Assembly: GCF_009604385.1 (NCBI RefSeq)
Contig: NZ_WEGJ01000001.1
Coordinates: 62,001-126,000 of the forward strand
From: Streptomyces smaragdinus
GTDB taxonomy: Bacteria; Actinomycetota; Actinomycetes; Streptomycetales; Streptomycetaceae
Length of the DNA stretch: 64,000 bases
Direction: 5' to 3'
In this document: piece after piece, positions 31,238 to 39,488 of the stretch
How positions within the stretch are numbered: the stretch's first letter is position 1
How the letters are laid out: the number at the start of each line of letters is the position of its first letter
Notes under the pieces: generated by a model
Told to the model about the DNA's origin: nothing
Databases searched by the model: none
Seen by the model: the letters and a program-made list of their open reading frames with translations, nothing else
Program-made: the position numbers and the translations under genes

Positions 31238-33784
31238 TCACGGGAACGACGTGATCTTCGACGGAATGGTGCTGGTACCCGAGGTCGGGGCACCGGTGTT
31301 GTTCACGACGTGGGCGTACTGACCCATGCCGCCCAGCGAGATGACCTGGATGTCGTGCAGCTTGATGCCCGACTTCACCGGGACCTGGAAGCCGTGCTGC
31401 TGCACGATGCTCGGGTCGGCGGTGAAGTTGCAGTAGCTGCCGAGCCCCCATGCCTCGTGCGTGTTCACGCTGTCGGCGACCTTGTAGGCCGCGTATCCGA
31501 CGATGCCGTCGTGCGTGATGGCGGCGGCGTTGGGCACGTCGTAGGCCTTCTCGTTCTGGAAGAAGATCGTACGGCCGCGCTCGCCGTTCCACAGCACGTC
31601 GTACTTGTTGAAGTGCTCCACGAACAGACCGGTGGCCAGGACGTCGTCACCGTTCACGACGAGTCCGTAGTCGGCCCGGTTCGTCTCCCAGCCCACACCG
31701 CTGCCGTGGTCGGCGCGCCAGATCCAGGTGTGGTCGACGATCACGTCGTCACTGTTGACGACCACGGAGTTGGTGGCGAGACCGGGGCCCGCACCGCCCA
31801 CGCGGATGAACACGTCCTGCACGGTGGTCGGATTCGCGGCGTGGTCGGCGCTCGCGCCGGCCGCACCGATCTGCAGCAGCGTGTCCGACCGCCCCGGCCC
31901 GGCGTCGATCAGGAACCCGGCGAGCTTCACGCCGTCGACGTCGCCGACGTGCATGGCGTCGATGCCGTTGTCGGGAATGATCGTGGCGAGTCCCAGGCCG
32001 AGGACGACCGTGTTGGCGCGGTTGACGTTGATCGTCTGGTTGAGGTGGTAGACGCCGGGTGTGAAGAGCAGGTTCAGGCCCTGGGACAGTGCCTGGTTGA
32101 TGGTGGCGGCCGTCGCGCCCGGCTTGACGACGTAGAACTGGCTCAGCGGGAGCGAGGAACCCGCATTGGCGGGCCAGGAGACGCCGCGCGCGTTGGTGCG
32201 CTTCGCGGGGACGAACACCTTGTACTCGTTGCCGTCCAGATACAGGAAGGGCTTCTCGCGCGAGACGGGCGTGTTGTCGAGCGTCGTGTACGGGCCGGTG
32301 TCGAAGTTGGTCGCCGGGGCACCCTGCACACCGGTGAACGTCATGTTCCACACGCCGTTGGTCCAGCCGCCCACCGAGCTGTCGCGGGTGTACCACTGCT
32401 GCTGCGAGTACGGGCCGACGGTCCCGTCGATCTTGGAGTCGGCGATGTACCCGCCGGAGGCCCAGCCGTAGCCGTTGGGTGCGAGGTTGAGGCCCCCGGT
32501 GACGTGGATACGGCGGAACGGGGCGGCCTGGGCCACGGCCCAGCGGTCGGTGCCGTTCACCGGGTTGACGGAGAGGTTCTCGGCGGAGCGCCAGAAGTTC
32601 TGGGTGGCGTTGCCGTTGAACCAGCCGGCGTCGACCGTCACGTCACCGTTGATCCGCACGTCGTCGGGGTTGAGACCGAGACCGGAGATCGAGGTGTAGA
32701 AGCCGATCTGCGCGTTGATGTTGTTGTACGTGCCCGGCTTCAGCAGGAACTGGTAGCGCTGCGTCCCGAACTGGTTCGCCTCCTGCTGCGCGAAGACCTG
32801 GTCGAACCTGCCCTGCAGGTTCGCCGTACCCGGGTCGACGACGATGACGTTGGGGCCGAGGTCGCCGCCGCCTTCGACGGGCGGGGTGGTGCCGCCGGAC
32901 CCGGTGTGCACGGCGACCTCCCACAGGGAGTACCCGTAGACAGTGGCGCGGGAAGTCCCGTAAATGCGCAGGTAGCGGCCCGATCCGTTGACTGCGTACG
33001 AGGTCTGGCCGCCCGTGGCGCCCGTAACGCTCTTGAGGGTCGTCCAGTTCTGGCCGTCGACGGAGGCCTGGATGCTGAAGTCCCTGGCGTACGCGGCTTC
33101 CCAGTTGAGGTCCACCTTGCAGATGGTCTGCGTGGCACCGAGGTCGACCTGGACCCACTGGGGGTCGGAGGCGGCGCTGGACCAGCGGGTGCCGTTGTTT
33201 CCGTCGAACGCGGCGGAGGCCGGGGTACCGGCGTTCTCCGTGGAGGAGGCGGTCGCGGGGCGGCCCGTGGCGGCGTTCGCGGTCGAGCAGGTGTCGGTGG
33301 GCGGGGTGCCGGAGCCGCCGAACACCTGGAACTCCCAGAGGGAGTAACCCCATTGGGTGGCCCGGGTGATGCCCAGCATGCGCACGTAGCGGCCCGTACC
33401 GGAGACGTCGAGCGTGTCGGTACCGCCGTCGGAGGCGGTGACGGACTTGAGGTCGGACCAGGTGCTCGCGTTGTCGGAGACCTGGATCTTGTAGTCCCTC
33501 GCGTAGGCGGTCTCCCAGTTCAGGACGACCTGGCTGAGGGCCTGCGACTGGCCGAGGTCGACCTGGAGCCACTGGCTGTCACTGGCGGCGGACGACCAGC
33601 GGGTGCCGTTGTTGCCGTCGACGGCGTACGACGCGGGGGTCCCGGCGTTCTCGGTGGAGGACGCCGTGGCCGGTTTGCCCTGGGAGAGCGGCGTGTCCGC
33701 GGCGGCCGCCGGTGAGGTCTGGGCGGGGATAGCCAGCAGCGCCGCCGCGGTGGCGAGGGCGATCCCCAAGGAACTGAGTCTCAT
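31238..33784 (-). CDS. Secreted GH55 beta-1,3-glucanase with two CBM32 (F5/8C) domains
   Basis: ATG 33784 has ACGGAG 8 nt upstream and gives 848 residues. A signal peptide (RLSSLGIALATAAALLA, cut after AAA) is followed by two F5/8C domains, roughly 35-155 and 165-290. Each has the pattern STENAGTPAS...DGNNGTRWSS and YSLWE. The catalytic region (about 310-848) is a parallel beta-helix pair of the GH55 type. It includes LGPNVIVVDPG, FGTQRYQFLLKPGTYNN, QQQWYTRDSSVGGWTNGVWN, TPVSREKPFLYLDG, HTWIWRADHGSGVGW and VEHFNKYDVLWNGE, which match Streptomyces exo-beta-1,3-glucanases of family 55. Many databases mislabel such proteins as adenylyl cyclase. It should degrade laminarin or fungal glucan. Confidence 0.88.
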   Translation of the reverse strand: MRLSSLGIALATAAALLAIPAQTSPAAAADTPLSQGKPATASSTENAGTPASYAVDGNNGTRWSSAASDSQWLQVDLGQSQALSQVVLNWETAYARDYKIQVSDNASTWSDLKSVTASDGGTDTLDVSGTGRYVRMLGITRATQWGYSLWEFQVFGGSGTPPTDTCSTANAATGRPATASSTENAGTPASAAFDGNNGTRWSSAASDPQWVQVDLGATQTICKVDLNWEAAYARDFSIQASVDGQNWTTLKSVTGATGGQTSYAVNGSGRYLRIYGTSRATVYGYSLWEVAVHTGSGGTTPPVEGGGDLGPNVIVVDPGTANLQGRFDQVFAQQEANQFGTQRYQFLLKPGTYNNINAQIGFYTSISGLGLNPDDVRINGDVTVDAGWFNGNATQNFWRSAENLSVNPVNGTDRWAVAQAAPFRRIHVTGGLNLAPNGYGWASGGYIADSKIDGTVGPYSQQQWYTRDSSVGGWTNGVWNMTFTGVQGAPATNFDTGPYTTLDNTPVSREKPFLYLDGNEYKVFVPAKRTNARGVSWPANAGSSLPLSQFYVVKPGATAATINQALSQGLNLLFTPGVYHLNQTINVNRANTVVLGLGLATIIPDNGIDAMHVGDVDGVKLAGFLIDAGPGRSDTLLQIGAAGASADHAANPTTVQDVFIRVGGAGPGLATNSVVVNSDDVIVDHTWIWRADHGSGVGWETNRADYGLVVNGDDVLATGLFVEHFNKYDVLWNGERGRTIFFQNEKAYDVPNAAAITHDGIVGYAAYKVADSVNTHEAWGLGSYCNFTADPSIVQQHGFQVPVKSGIKLHDIQVISLGGMGQYAHVVNNTGAPTSGTSTIPSKITSFP

Positions 33785-33937
33785 GCGTGTCACTCCGTGG
33801 GAGGTAGGTCGAGGCCCCGGAGAGGACCGTCACCTGGGCGCACGTCTGGATCGGCGGGCGCCGTGGATCAAGTCCCTCCTGCGGGCGGAGGGGTGAGCAG
33901 TCATATGAAACGGCTTAGTTCAAGATTTGATTTAAGG

Positions 33938-33956
33938 GTCGAACCCACCGTTCGAC
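33938..33956. promoter_or_regulatory. Palindrome GTCGAAC-N5-GTTCGAC in an AT-rich gap
   Basis: Perfect 7-bp arms at 33938-33944 and 33950-33956 lie 154 bp upstream of the GH55 start. The gap 33785-34184 has an unusually AT-rich core (33903-33936) that also holds imperfect CTTAGTTCAA / TTGATTTAAG symmetry. No gene is seen in it. Likely promoter and operator of the glucanase gene. Confidence 0.45.
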
Positions 33957-34184
33957 AAGCCCCCGGGAGCGATCTAATTTTCAGGACCTGAACGAATCGA
34001 TCACCGAGAACGCCGTGCTTCGTCCGCCGACCTGCACCGATGCCGCCACCGGCCGCGGCCAACGCCAGCCGTGCCGTCAGGAATTGGAGTAGTCGTACGG
34101 TGACGGAGGGATCCGGTTCGCACCGGGTGCCCGGGACCGGGGAACTCGATTGCCGAGAAGCCCGGATGCGTCCAGAATCGCGCC

Positions 34185-34805
34185 GTGAAAGATCATTCGC
34201 AGGCGGACTTCAGCGTCAAGCCCACCCTCGTCGGCGAGAAGGTGCTCCTGCGCCCGTTCCTGCTGGACCAGGACGCTCCCGTACTCCGTTCGCTGCTCCA
34301 GGATCCGGAGGTGGGCCGGCTGACCGGCAGCACCCACGGACCGGCGGAGAGCGATCCCTGGGACGAGGCCGCCGAGGAGGCCATGCGCGCCTGGTACGGC
34401 ACCCGGCACGCGCAGACGGACCGGCTGGACCTCGCCGTCGTCGAACGGGCGACCGGCACCTGTGCGGGTGAGGCGGTACTCAACGAGTTCGACGGCGCCA
34501 ACCGCAGCTGCAACTTCCGGATCGCCCTGGCCCCGGCCGGTCAGGACCGCGGGCTCGGGACCGAAGCGGTCCGGCTGATCGTCGGTTACGGCTTCGAGAG
34601 CCTCGGTCTGCACCGGATCTCGCTGAATGTGTTCGCCTTCAACCCGCGTGCCCGGCGTGCCTACGAGAACGTGGGGTTCGTCGTCGAGGGCATCCGGCGC
34701 GACGCGCTGCTGTACGACGGTGCATGGGTCGACGACATCATCATGTCGGTCCTCGCGCCCGACTGGGAACGACACCACGGCCGTCCTCCAGCCGACCGGC
34801 GATGA
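34185..34805 (+). CDS. RimJ/RimL-type GNAT acetyltransferase
   Basis: GTG 34185 encodes 206 residues. GEKVLLRPFLLDQDAPVL begins the fold, AGEAVLNEFDGANRSCNFRI is the central sheet, and IALAPAGQDRGLGTEAVRLI is the acetyl-CoA binding loop (QxxGxGT). GLHRISLNVFAFNPRARRAY and ENVGFVVEGIRRDALL complete the signature of RimJ/RimL-like acetyltransferases that act on protein N-termini or small amines. Single gene; convergent with the VOC gene at 34827, whose stop is 21 bp away. Confidence 0.83.
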   Translation: MKDHSQADFSVKPTLVGEKVLLRPFLLDQDAPVLRSLLQDPEVGRLTGSTHGPAESDPWDEAAEEAMRAWYGTRHAQTDRLDLAVVERATGTCAGEAVLNEFDGANRSCNFRIALAPAGQDRGLGTEAVRLIVGYGFESLGLHRISLNVFAFNPRARRAYENVGFVVEGIRRDALLYDGAWVDDIIMSVLAPDWERHHGRPPADRR

Positions 34806-34826
34806 GGCCGGCATCGCCGCCGGCGG

Positions 34827-35564
34827 TCAGCGAGGCGTCAGGAGGCAGAATTCGTTGCCCTCCGGGTCGACCAGAACCGTCCAGGGGATCGCGGACTGAT
34901 CGATGTCCGGGTCGGTGGCGCCCAGGGCGCGCAGTCGGGCCGCCTCCGCGTCCGGGTCGTCACCCGGGTACGGGCGGATGTCGAGGTGGACGCGGTTCCA
35001 CACGCTCTTGGTGTCGGAGGTGCGGACGAATTCCAGGTAGGGTCCGACGCCTTTGGCGGAGCGCATGGTCGCGTAATCGTCGGTGACCTCGTGCAGCGTC
35101 CAGTCCATCGCCTCGTCCCAGAACCGGGCCATCCTTCGCGGGTCGGCGCAGTCGACCACCACGGCGGCGATCCGTCCGGTGTCCCGGTAGACCGGGCGGG
35201 GCTCCAGTACGCAGAACTCGTTGCCCTCGGGATCGGCCATGACCGTCCAGGGGACGTCGCCCTGCCCCACGTCGGCGAGCGTCGCACCGAGTCCCTTCAA
35301 CCGCTCGACCAGTTCGGCCTGGTGGGCCTTCGAGGTCGTGGCCAGATCCAGATGCACGCGGTTCTTGACCGTCTTGGGTTCCCGGCTCGCGGCGATGTCG
35401 ATGACCACGGCCACCGGATCGGGATATGCGAACCCCAGGGGCTCGAGGTTGGTTACGCCCGGCTCCTCGCTGTCGATGCCCCAGCCCAGTACCTCCGCCC
35501 AGAACCGGCCGAGTTCGGAGTCGTCCCGGGCTTTCATGTTGATCTGCACGAGTCGCGTCGCCAT
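34827..35564 (-). CDS. Two-domain VOC (glyoxalase-like) protein
   Basis: The 245-residue protein is a fusion of two similar VOC units. Each has a start like RFWAEVLGW / RFWDEAMDWTL, a middle KNRVHLDLATT / WNRVHLDIRPY with the metal-binding His, and an end WTVMADPEGNEFCVLEP / WTVLVDPEGNEFCLLTP with the Glu ligand. The intragenic duplication is obvious at the protein level. Streptomyces homologues are annotated as glyoxalase or bleomycin-resistance-like proteins; substrate unknown. It resembles the single-unit protein at 16742. Confidence 0.87.
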   Translation of the reverse strand: MATRLVQINMKARDDSELGRFWAEVLGWGIDSEEPGVTNLEPLGFAYPDPVAVVIDIAASREPKTVKNRVHLDLATTSKAHQAELVERLKGLGATLADVGQGDVPWTVMADPEGNEFCVLEPRPVYRDTGRIAAVVVDCADPRRMARFWDEAMDWTLHEVTDDYATMRSAKGVGPYLEFVRTSDTKSVWNRVHLDIRPYPGDDPDAEAARLRALGATDPDIDQSAIPWTVLVDPEGNEFCLLTPR

Positions 35565-35641
35565 ACCGCAGATCCTAGAAGCCCCGACGGCCCGGACCCC
35601 CGATCAAGCACACGCCCGACCGGATACCGTCGGATTCGGAC

Positions 35642-35857
35642 TCAACGGCGGACCTGGTAGCGCAGGTGAAGCACCCGGTTGTCCTGGATCACCACGTCAG
35701 GATCCTCCAGCAGAGGCTGCGCCCGGACCGGAGCATCGCGTGGGGTCCGTCCACCGCGGCCAGCCGGTCCCGCAGCTCGGCAACGGCGGGCCGGGTAGTA
35801 GAGGTCGTCGATCAGCCCGTCCAGCGGCGGTCGCGGCACTCTGGACACGTACTCCAT
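35642..35857 (-). pseudogene. N-terminal remnant of an AraC-family regulator
   Basis: From ATG 35857 the minus strand reads EYVSRVPRPPLDGLIDDLYY, the typical opening of a Streptomyces AraC-type regulator with a DUF6597-like N-domain. After this the similarity is lost. The following bases look like part of an unrelated gene in another frame (AVAELRDRLAAVDGPHAML), and the remaining frame ends at 35642. The AraC DNA-binding domain is absent. It appears to be a junction of two gene fragments. Confidence 0.5.
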
Positions 35858-35967
35858 GCCCACAGCATTGCCGACGCCACGGACACATCGTGTGGGCCTT
35901 GACGGTCCTGCCGCACAACGGCTGCTGAGGACGGCCCCTTTGCGAGGCCCAGGGATCAACTCTCAGC

Positions 35968-35990
35968 AGATATACACTCGGAGTATATCT
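35968..35990. promoter_or_regulatory. PadR-type operator AGATATAC-N7-GTATATCT
   Basis: Perfect 8-bp arms (35968-35975, 35983-35990) sit 18 bp before the PadR start in a locally AT-rich stretch. A further TGTAT lies at 35995-35999. The arrangement and AT-rich ATAC/GTAT half-sites are typical for autoregulated PadR operons driving an ABC exporter. Confidence 0.75.
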
Positions 35991-36008
35991 ACGGTGTATG
36001 GTCCTCCC

Positions 36009-36533
36009 ATGAGTGTTCCTCTCACCCTGTTGGGGCTCCTGGAGCGGGAGCCGAGCCACGGCTACGACCTCAAGCGCGACTACGACGCCTTCTTCAACCG
36101 CGGCAAACCGCTGCCGTACGGGCAGGTCTACACAACGCTCGGCCGCCTGGCCCGGGACGGAAAGGTCATCGCCGGCGAGGCGGAGCCCGGAGTCGGCCCC
36201 GAACGCAAGCGTTACGTGATCACCGACGCGGGCGCGACGGAGCTCGAGACCTGGCTCACCGAACCGGTGGCCCCCGAACCCAACCTGCAGACCGTCCTGT
36301 TCACCAAGGTCGTGCTGGCCCTCATGCTCGGCCGCGACGCCCAGCAGTACCTCGACACCCAGCGCGCCGCCCACCTGCGGCGCATGAACGAGCTCACGAA
36401 ACTGCGCCGCACCGGCCCCATCGTCGACGCCCTCCTCGCCGACCACGGCCTCTTCCACCTCGAGGCCGACCTGCGGTGGATCGACCTGACCGCGGCCCGG
36501 ATGGACACCCTCGCCGAGGCGGTGCGCCCGTGA
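36009..36533 (+). CDS. PadR family regulator of the ABC-FtsX operon
   Basis: The 174-residue protein shows the PadR signature LTLLGLLEREPSHGYDLKRDYD, the recognition helix region LPYGQVYTTLGRLARDGKV and the wing ERKRYVITDAGATELE. A vinculin-like C-terminal helical domain mediates dimerisation (QYLDTQRAAHLRRMNELTKL). It is the first gene of a three-gene operon coupled by GTGA overlaps to the ATPase and the permease, so it very probably represses them through the palindrome at 35968. The inducer is unknown. Confidence 0.92.
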   Translation: MSVPLTLLGLLEREPSHGYDLKRDYDAFFNRGKPLPYGQVYTTLGRLARDGKVIAGEAEPGVGPERKRYVITDAGATELETWLTEPVAPEPNLQTVLFTKVVLALMLGRDAQQYLDTQRAAHLRRMNELTKLRRTGPIVDALLADHGLFHLEADLRWIDLTAARMDTLAEAVRP

Positions 36534-37216
36534 CCGCCCTGATCGAGGCCCGTGACGTCGCCCTGTCCTTCGGCGAGACGCCCGCCCTGCGCGGCGCCTC
36601 CCTGGCCGTCGGGGCCGGCGAGGTGTTCGCCGTGATGGGCCCGAGCGGCTCCGGCAAGTCCACCCTGCTGCACTGCCTGGCCGGCATCCTCATCCCCGAC
36701 ACCGGCGAGGTGTACTTCGACGGACGCCGCATCGACACCCTGAACGAGGCCGACCGCAGCGCCCTGCGCCGCGACGCCTTCGGCTTCGTCTTCCAGTTCG
36801 GCCAGCTCGTCCCCGAGCTGACCGCCGAGGAGAACGTCGCCCTGCCGCTGCTGTTCTCCGGCAAACGCCGGGCGGCGGCGCTCGCCGAGGCCCGGCCCTG
36901 GTTCGCCCGGCTGGGCCTGGACGGTCTGGAGCGGCGCCGCTCCGGCGAGTTGTCGGGCGGGCAGGCGCAGCGGGTGGCGCTGGCCCGGGGGCTGGTGGCC
37001 CGGCCCAGGGTGCTCTTCGCCGACGAGCCCACCGGAGCGCTGGACTCGCTCACCGGCGAACAGGTGATGGACCTGATGGTGGACGCGGCCCACGAGGAGG
37101 GCACCTCCATCGTCCTGGTGACCCACGAGCCCCGGGTCGCCGCGCACGCCGACCGGGAGGCCATCGTCCGCGACGGCAGGGCCACCCTCCTCACGGCCGA
37201 ACGGATCGCCTCGTGA
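36530..37216 (+). CDS. ABC transporter ATPase (MacB/LolD/BceA type)
   Basis: GTG 36530 (TALIEARDV) gives 228 residues; it overlaps the PadR stop by GTGA. Motifs in order are VMGPSGSGKSTLLHCLAGI (Walker A), the Q-loop FVFQFGQLVPELTAEENV, ELSGGQAQRVALARGL (signature), RVLFADEPTGALDSLTGEQ (Walker B and D-loop) and VLVTHEPRVAAHADREAIV (H-loop). EPTGALDS is typical of the MacB/FtsX-partner subgroup. It pairs with the FtsX-like permease at 37213 as an export or mechanotransmission ABC system, probably for antimicrobial resistance or lipid handling. Confidence 0.93.
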   Translation: MTALIEARDVALSFGETPALRGASLAVGAGEVFAVMGPSGSGKSTLLHCLAGILIPDTGEVYFDGRRIDTLNEADRSALRRDAFGFVFQFGQLVPELTAEENVALPLLFSGKRRAAALAEARPWFARLGLDGLERRRSGELSGGQAQRVALARGLVARPRVLFADEPTGALDSLTGEQVMDLMVDAAHEEGTSIVLVTHEPRVAAHADREAIVRDGRATLLTAERIAS

Positions 37217-39450
37217 TCGCCTTCGCACTCCGACTCGCCCTCAGCGGCGGCCGCGAGGCCCTCGCCCGGCTTGCCATGATCACCGCCGCCGTCGCCATCG
37301 GAGTCGGCCTGCTGCTGTCCACCCTGGCGAGCATGAACGCCGTCGAGCGGACGAACGAGCGGCAGGTGTGGCTCGACACCGGCGCCGCGAGCCGCACCGA
37401 ACAGTCGTCGGCGGACCCGCTGTGGTGGTGGGGGCACGGCGACTACTACGACGGCAACCCCGTCACCGAGATCGACGTCGCCGCGACCGGCCCCACCTCG
37501 CCCGTACCACCGGGCCTGACGCGCCTGCCGGCACCGGGCGAGTACTACGCCTCACCCGCCCTGGCCGAACTCATCCGCGACACCCCCGCCGACGAGCTGG
37601 GCGACCGCTTCCCCGGACGACTCGCCGGCACCATCGGCAACGCCGCCCTGGCCTCCCCGGACTCACTGATCGCCGTCAACGGCCGTACCCCCGCCGAGAT
37701 CAAGGACGCGCCCGAAGCACGAGCGGTCACCACCATCGCCGACACCCGGCCGGCCCGCTGCGACCACGCGTGCTGGGGCAACGAGGTACGCGGAGACGCG
37801 CTCACGCTCATCTACTCGGTGGTGGCCGGGGCCCTGATCTTCCCGGTGCTGATCTTCATCGCCACCGCCACCCGGCTGTCCGCCGCCGCACGGGAACAGC
37901 GCTACGCGGCGATGCGGCTGGTCGGCGCCACTCCCCGGCAGGTGTCGGTGATCTCGTCGGTGGAGTCCGCGCTGGCGGCGGCCGCCGGAACGATGGCCGG
38001 CTTCGGCGTCTACGCCGCGCTGCGCCCGCTGGTCGCCACCATTCCGATGACCGGGCAGCAGCGGTTCTTCCTCTCGGACCTGACGCTCGACGCCCCGCAG
38101 ATCCTCGCCGTCGTCGTCGCCGTACCGCTGGCGGCCGCGATCGCGGCGCGCCTCGCCCTGCGCCGGGTCACCGTCTCCCCGCTCGGCGTGAGCCGCCGGG
38201 TGACGCCGCGCCCGCCGCGCGCCTGGCGGCTGATCCCGCTGCTGGCGGGCCTGGGCGAACTGGCGTACTTCGTCCTGACCGACAGCCGCCCCGAGACCGG
38301 GAACGGCCAGACCGCGGCCTATCTCCCCGGCTTCCTGGTGGTGATGCTGGGCCTGGTGATCGCTGGACCGTGGCTGACCATGGTCGTCGCCCGGGCGGTC
38401 GCCCACCGCACCCGGCGCCCGGCCACTCTCATCGCGGTACGGCGGCTCGCCGACGACCCGAGAGCCGGCTTCCGCGCGGTCAGCGGCCTCGTCCTGGCCC
38501 TGTTCGTGACCACCGCCACCGTCAGCATCATCGGCACCATCAACGAGAATCGCGCCACGCTGGACGGCGACCCGCAGACCCGCACCGTGGTGGAGGCCGG
38601 CAGCGGCGACCGGGCACCCCTGGCCGACGCCGTCCCGACCCGATTGCTCGCCGACATACGCGCGATACCGGGCGTACGGGGCGCGGCCGTCGCCCACGCC
38701 AACCCCGACGGGGTCGGCGCGCCGGCGCATCCAGGACCCCACCAGGACCCGCCGGCCCTGGTGACCTGCTCCGACCTCACGCAGACGCCCATGGTGGGCC
38801 ACTGCCCGGCCGGCGCCACCGTCACCGCCGTCGACCCCTACGCCTTCGCCGGCATGCAGTCGCACCCGGACCAGCAGTGGCCCGCCGCCCCCATCAGCCC
38901 CGCGGCCGTCGCCGAACTGCCCGTACAAGTGCTCTACGTGGCCACCGACGGATCGACGACCGCCATGGAACGCGTACGGACACGCCTCGCCACCGCCTAC
39001 CCGCGCCACCAGATCCGCACGGTGGACGACCAGGCCAGCGACCAGCAGCGATCGCTGGCCGGCTGGCGGAAGCTGGCCGACGTGGTGCTGATGACCACCC
39101 TGCCCATCGCGGGCTGCAGCCTGGCGGTCAGCGTGGTCGCGGGTCTGTCGGACCGCCGCCGCCCGTTCGCGCTGCTGCGGCTCACCGGCGCACCGCTGCG
39201 GCTGCTGCAGCGGGTGATCGGCCTGGAGAGCGCGCTGCCGCTGCTGGCGGTGGCCGCGATCTCGACCGGCACGGGCTTCGCGGCCTCGGCCCTGTTCCTG
39301 AAGTCGCAGCTCCAGTACGACCTGGTGTCACCGAGCACGTCGTACTACGCGTTCGTCGCCCTCGGCCTCGTCGCCTCGCTGGGCATCATCGCCTCGACCC
39401 TCCCCCTGCTCAGGCGCATCACCGGACCGGAGTCCGCCCGTAACGGCTAA
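37213..39450 (+). CDS. FtsX-like ABC transporter permease
   Basis: GTG 37213 overlaps the ATPase stop (GTGA). The 745-residue protein has an N-terminal helix (LAMITAAVAIGVGLLLSTLAS), a large extracytoplasmic region of about 170 residues with two cysteines in CDHACWGNEV, and a first FtsX core with LIYSVVAGALIFPVLIFIATATR and YAAMRLVGATPRQVSVIS. The second FtsX core is at the C-terminus (FALLRLTGAPLRLLQRVIGLE). This is the ten-helix duplicated layout of the BceB/YtrF-like exporters. It acts in the membrane with the ATPase. A second extracytoplasmic loop spans roughly residues 450-600. Confidence 0.92.
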   Translation: MIAFALRLALSGGREALARLAMITAAVAIGVGLLLSTLASMNAVERTNERQVWLDTGAASRTEQSSADPLWWWGHGDYYDGNPVTEIDVAATGPTSPVPPGLTRLPAPGEYYASPALAELIRDTPADELGDRFPGRLAGTIGNAALASPDSLIAVNGRTPAEIKDAPEARAVTTIADTRPARCDHACWGNEVRGDALTLIYSVVAGALIFPVLIFIATATRLSAAAREQRYAAMRLVGATPRQVSVISSVESALAAAAGTMAGFGVYAALRPLVATIPMTGQQRFFLSDLTLDAPQILAVVVAVPLAAAIAARLALRRVTVSPLGVSRRVTPRPPRAWRLIPLLAGLGELAYFVLTDSRPETGNGQTAAYLPGFLVVMLGLVIAGPWLTMVVARAVAHRTRRPATLIAVRRLADDPRAGFRAVSGLVLALFVTTATVSIIGTINENRATLDGDPQTRTVVEAGSGDRAPLADAVPTRLLADIRAIPGVRGAAVAHANPDGVGAPAHPGPHQDPPALVTCSDLTQTPMVGHCPAGATVTAVDPYAFAGMQSHPDQQWPAAPISPAAVAELPVQVLYVATDGSTTAMERVRTRLATAYPRHQIRTVDDQASDQQRSLAGWRKLADVVLMTTLPIAGCSLAVSVVAGLSDRRRPFALLRLTGAPLRLLQRVIGLESALPLLAVAAISTGTGFAASALFLKSQLQYDLVSPSTSYYAFVALGLVASLGIIASTLPLLRRITGPESARNG

Positions 39451-39488
39451 CCCACCGACTCCCAGGAAATCCGGACTCAGGAGGATCC

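Noticed and set aside
31310..33715. An 801-codon open frame on the plus strand
   Set aside because: It is antisense to the GH55 gene, whose domains, signal peptide and ribosome site are clear.
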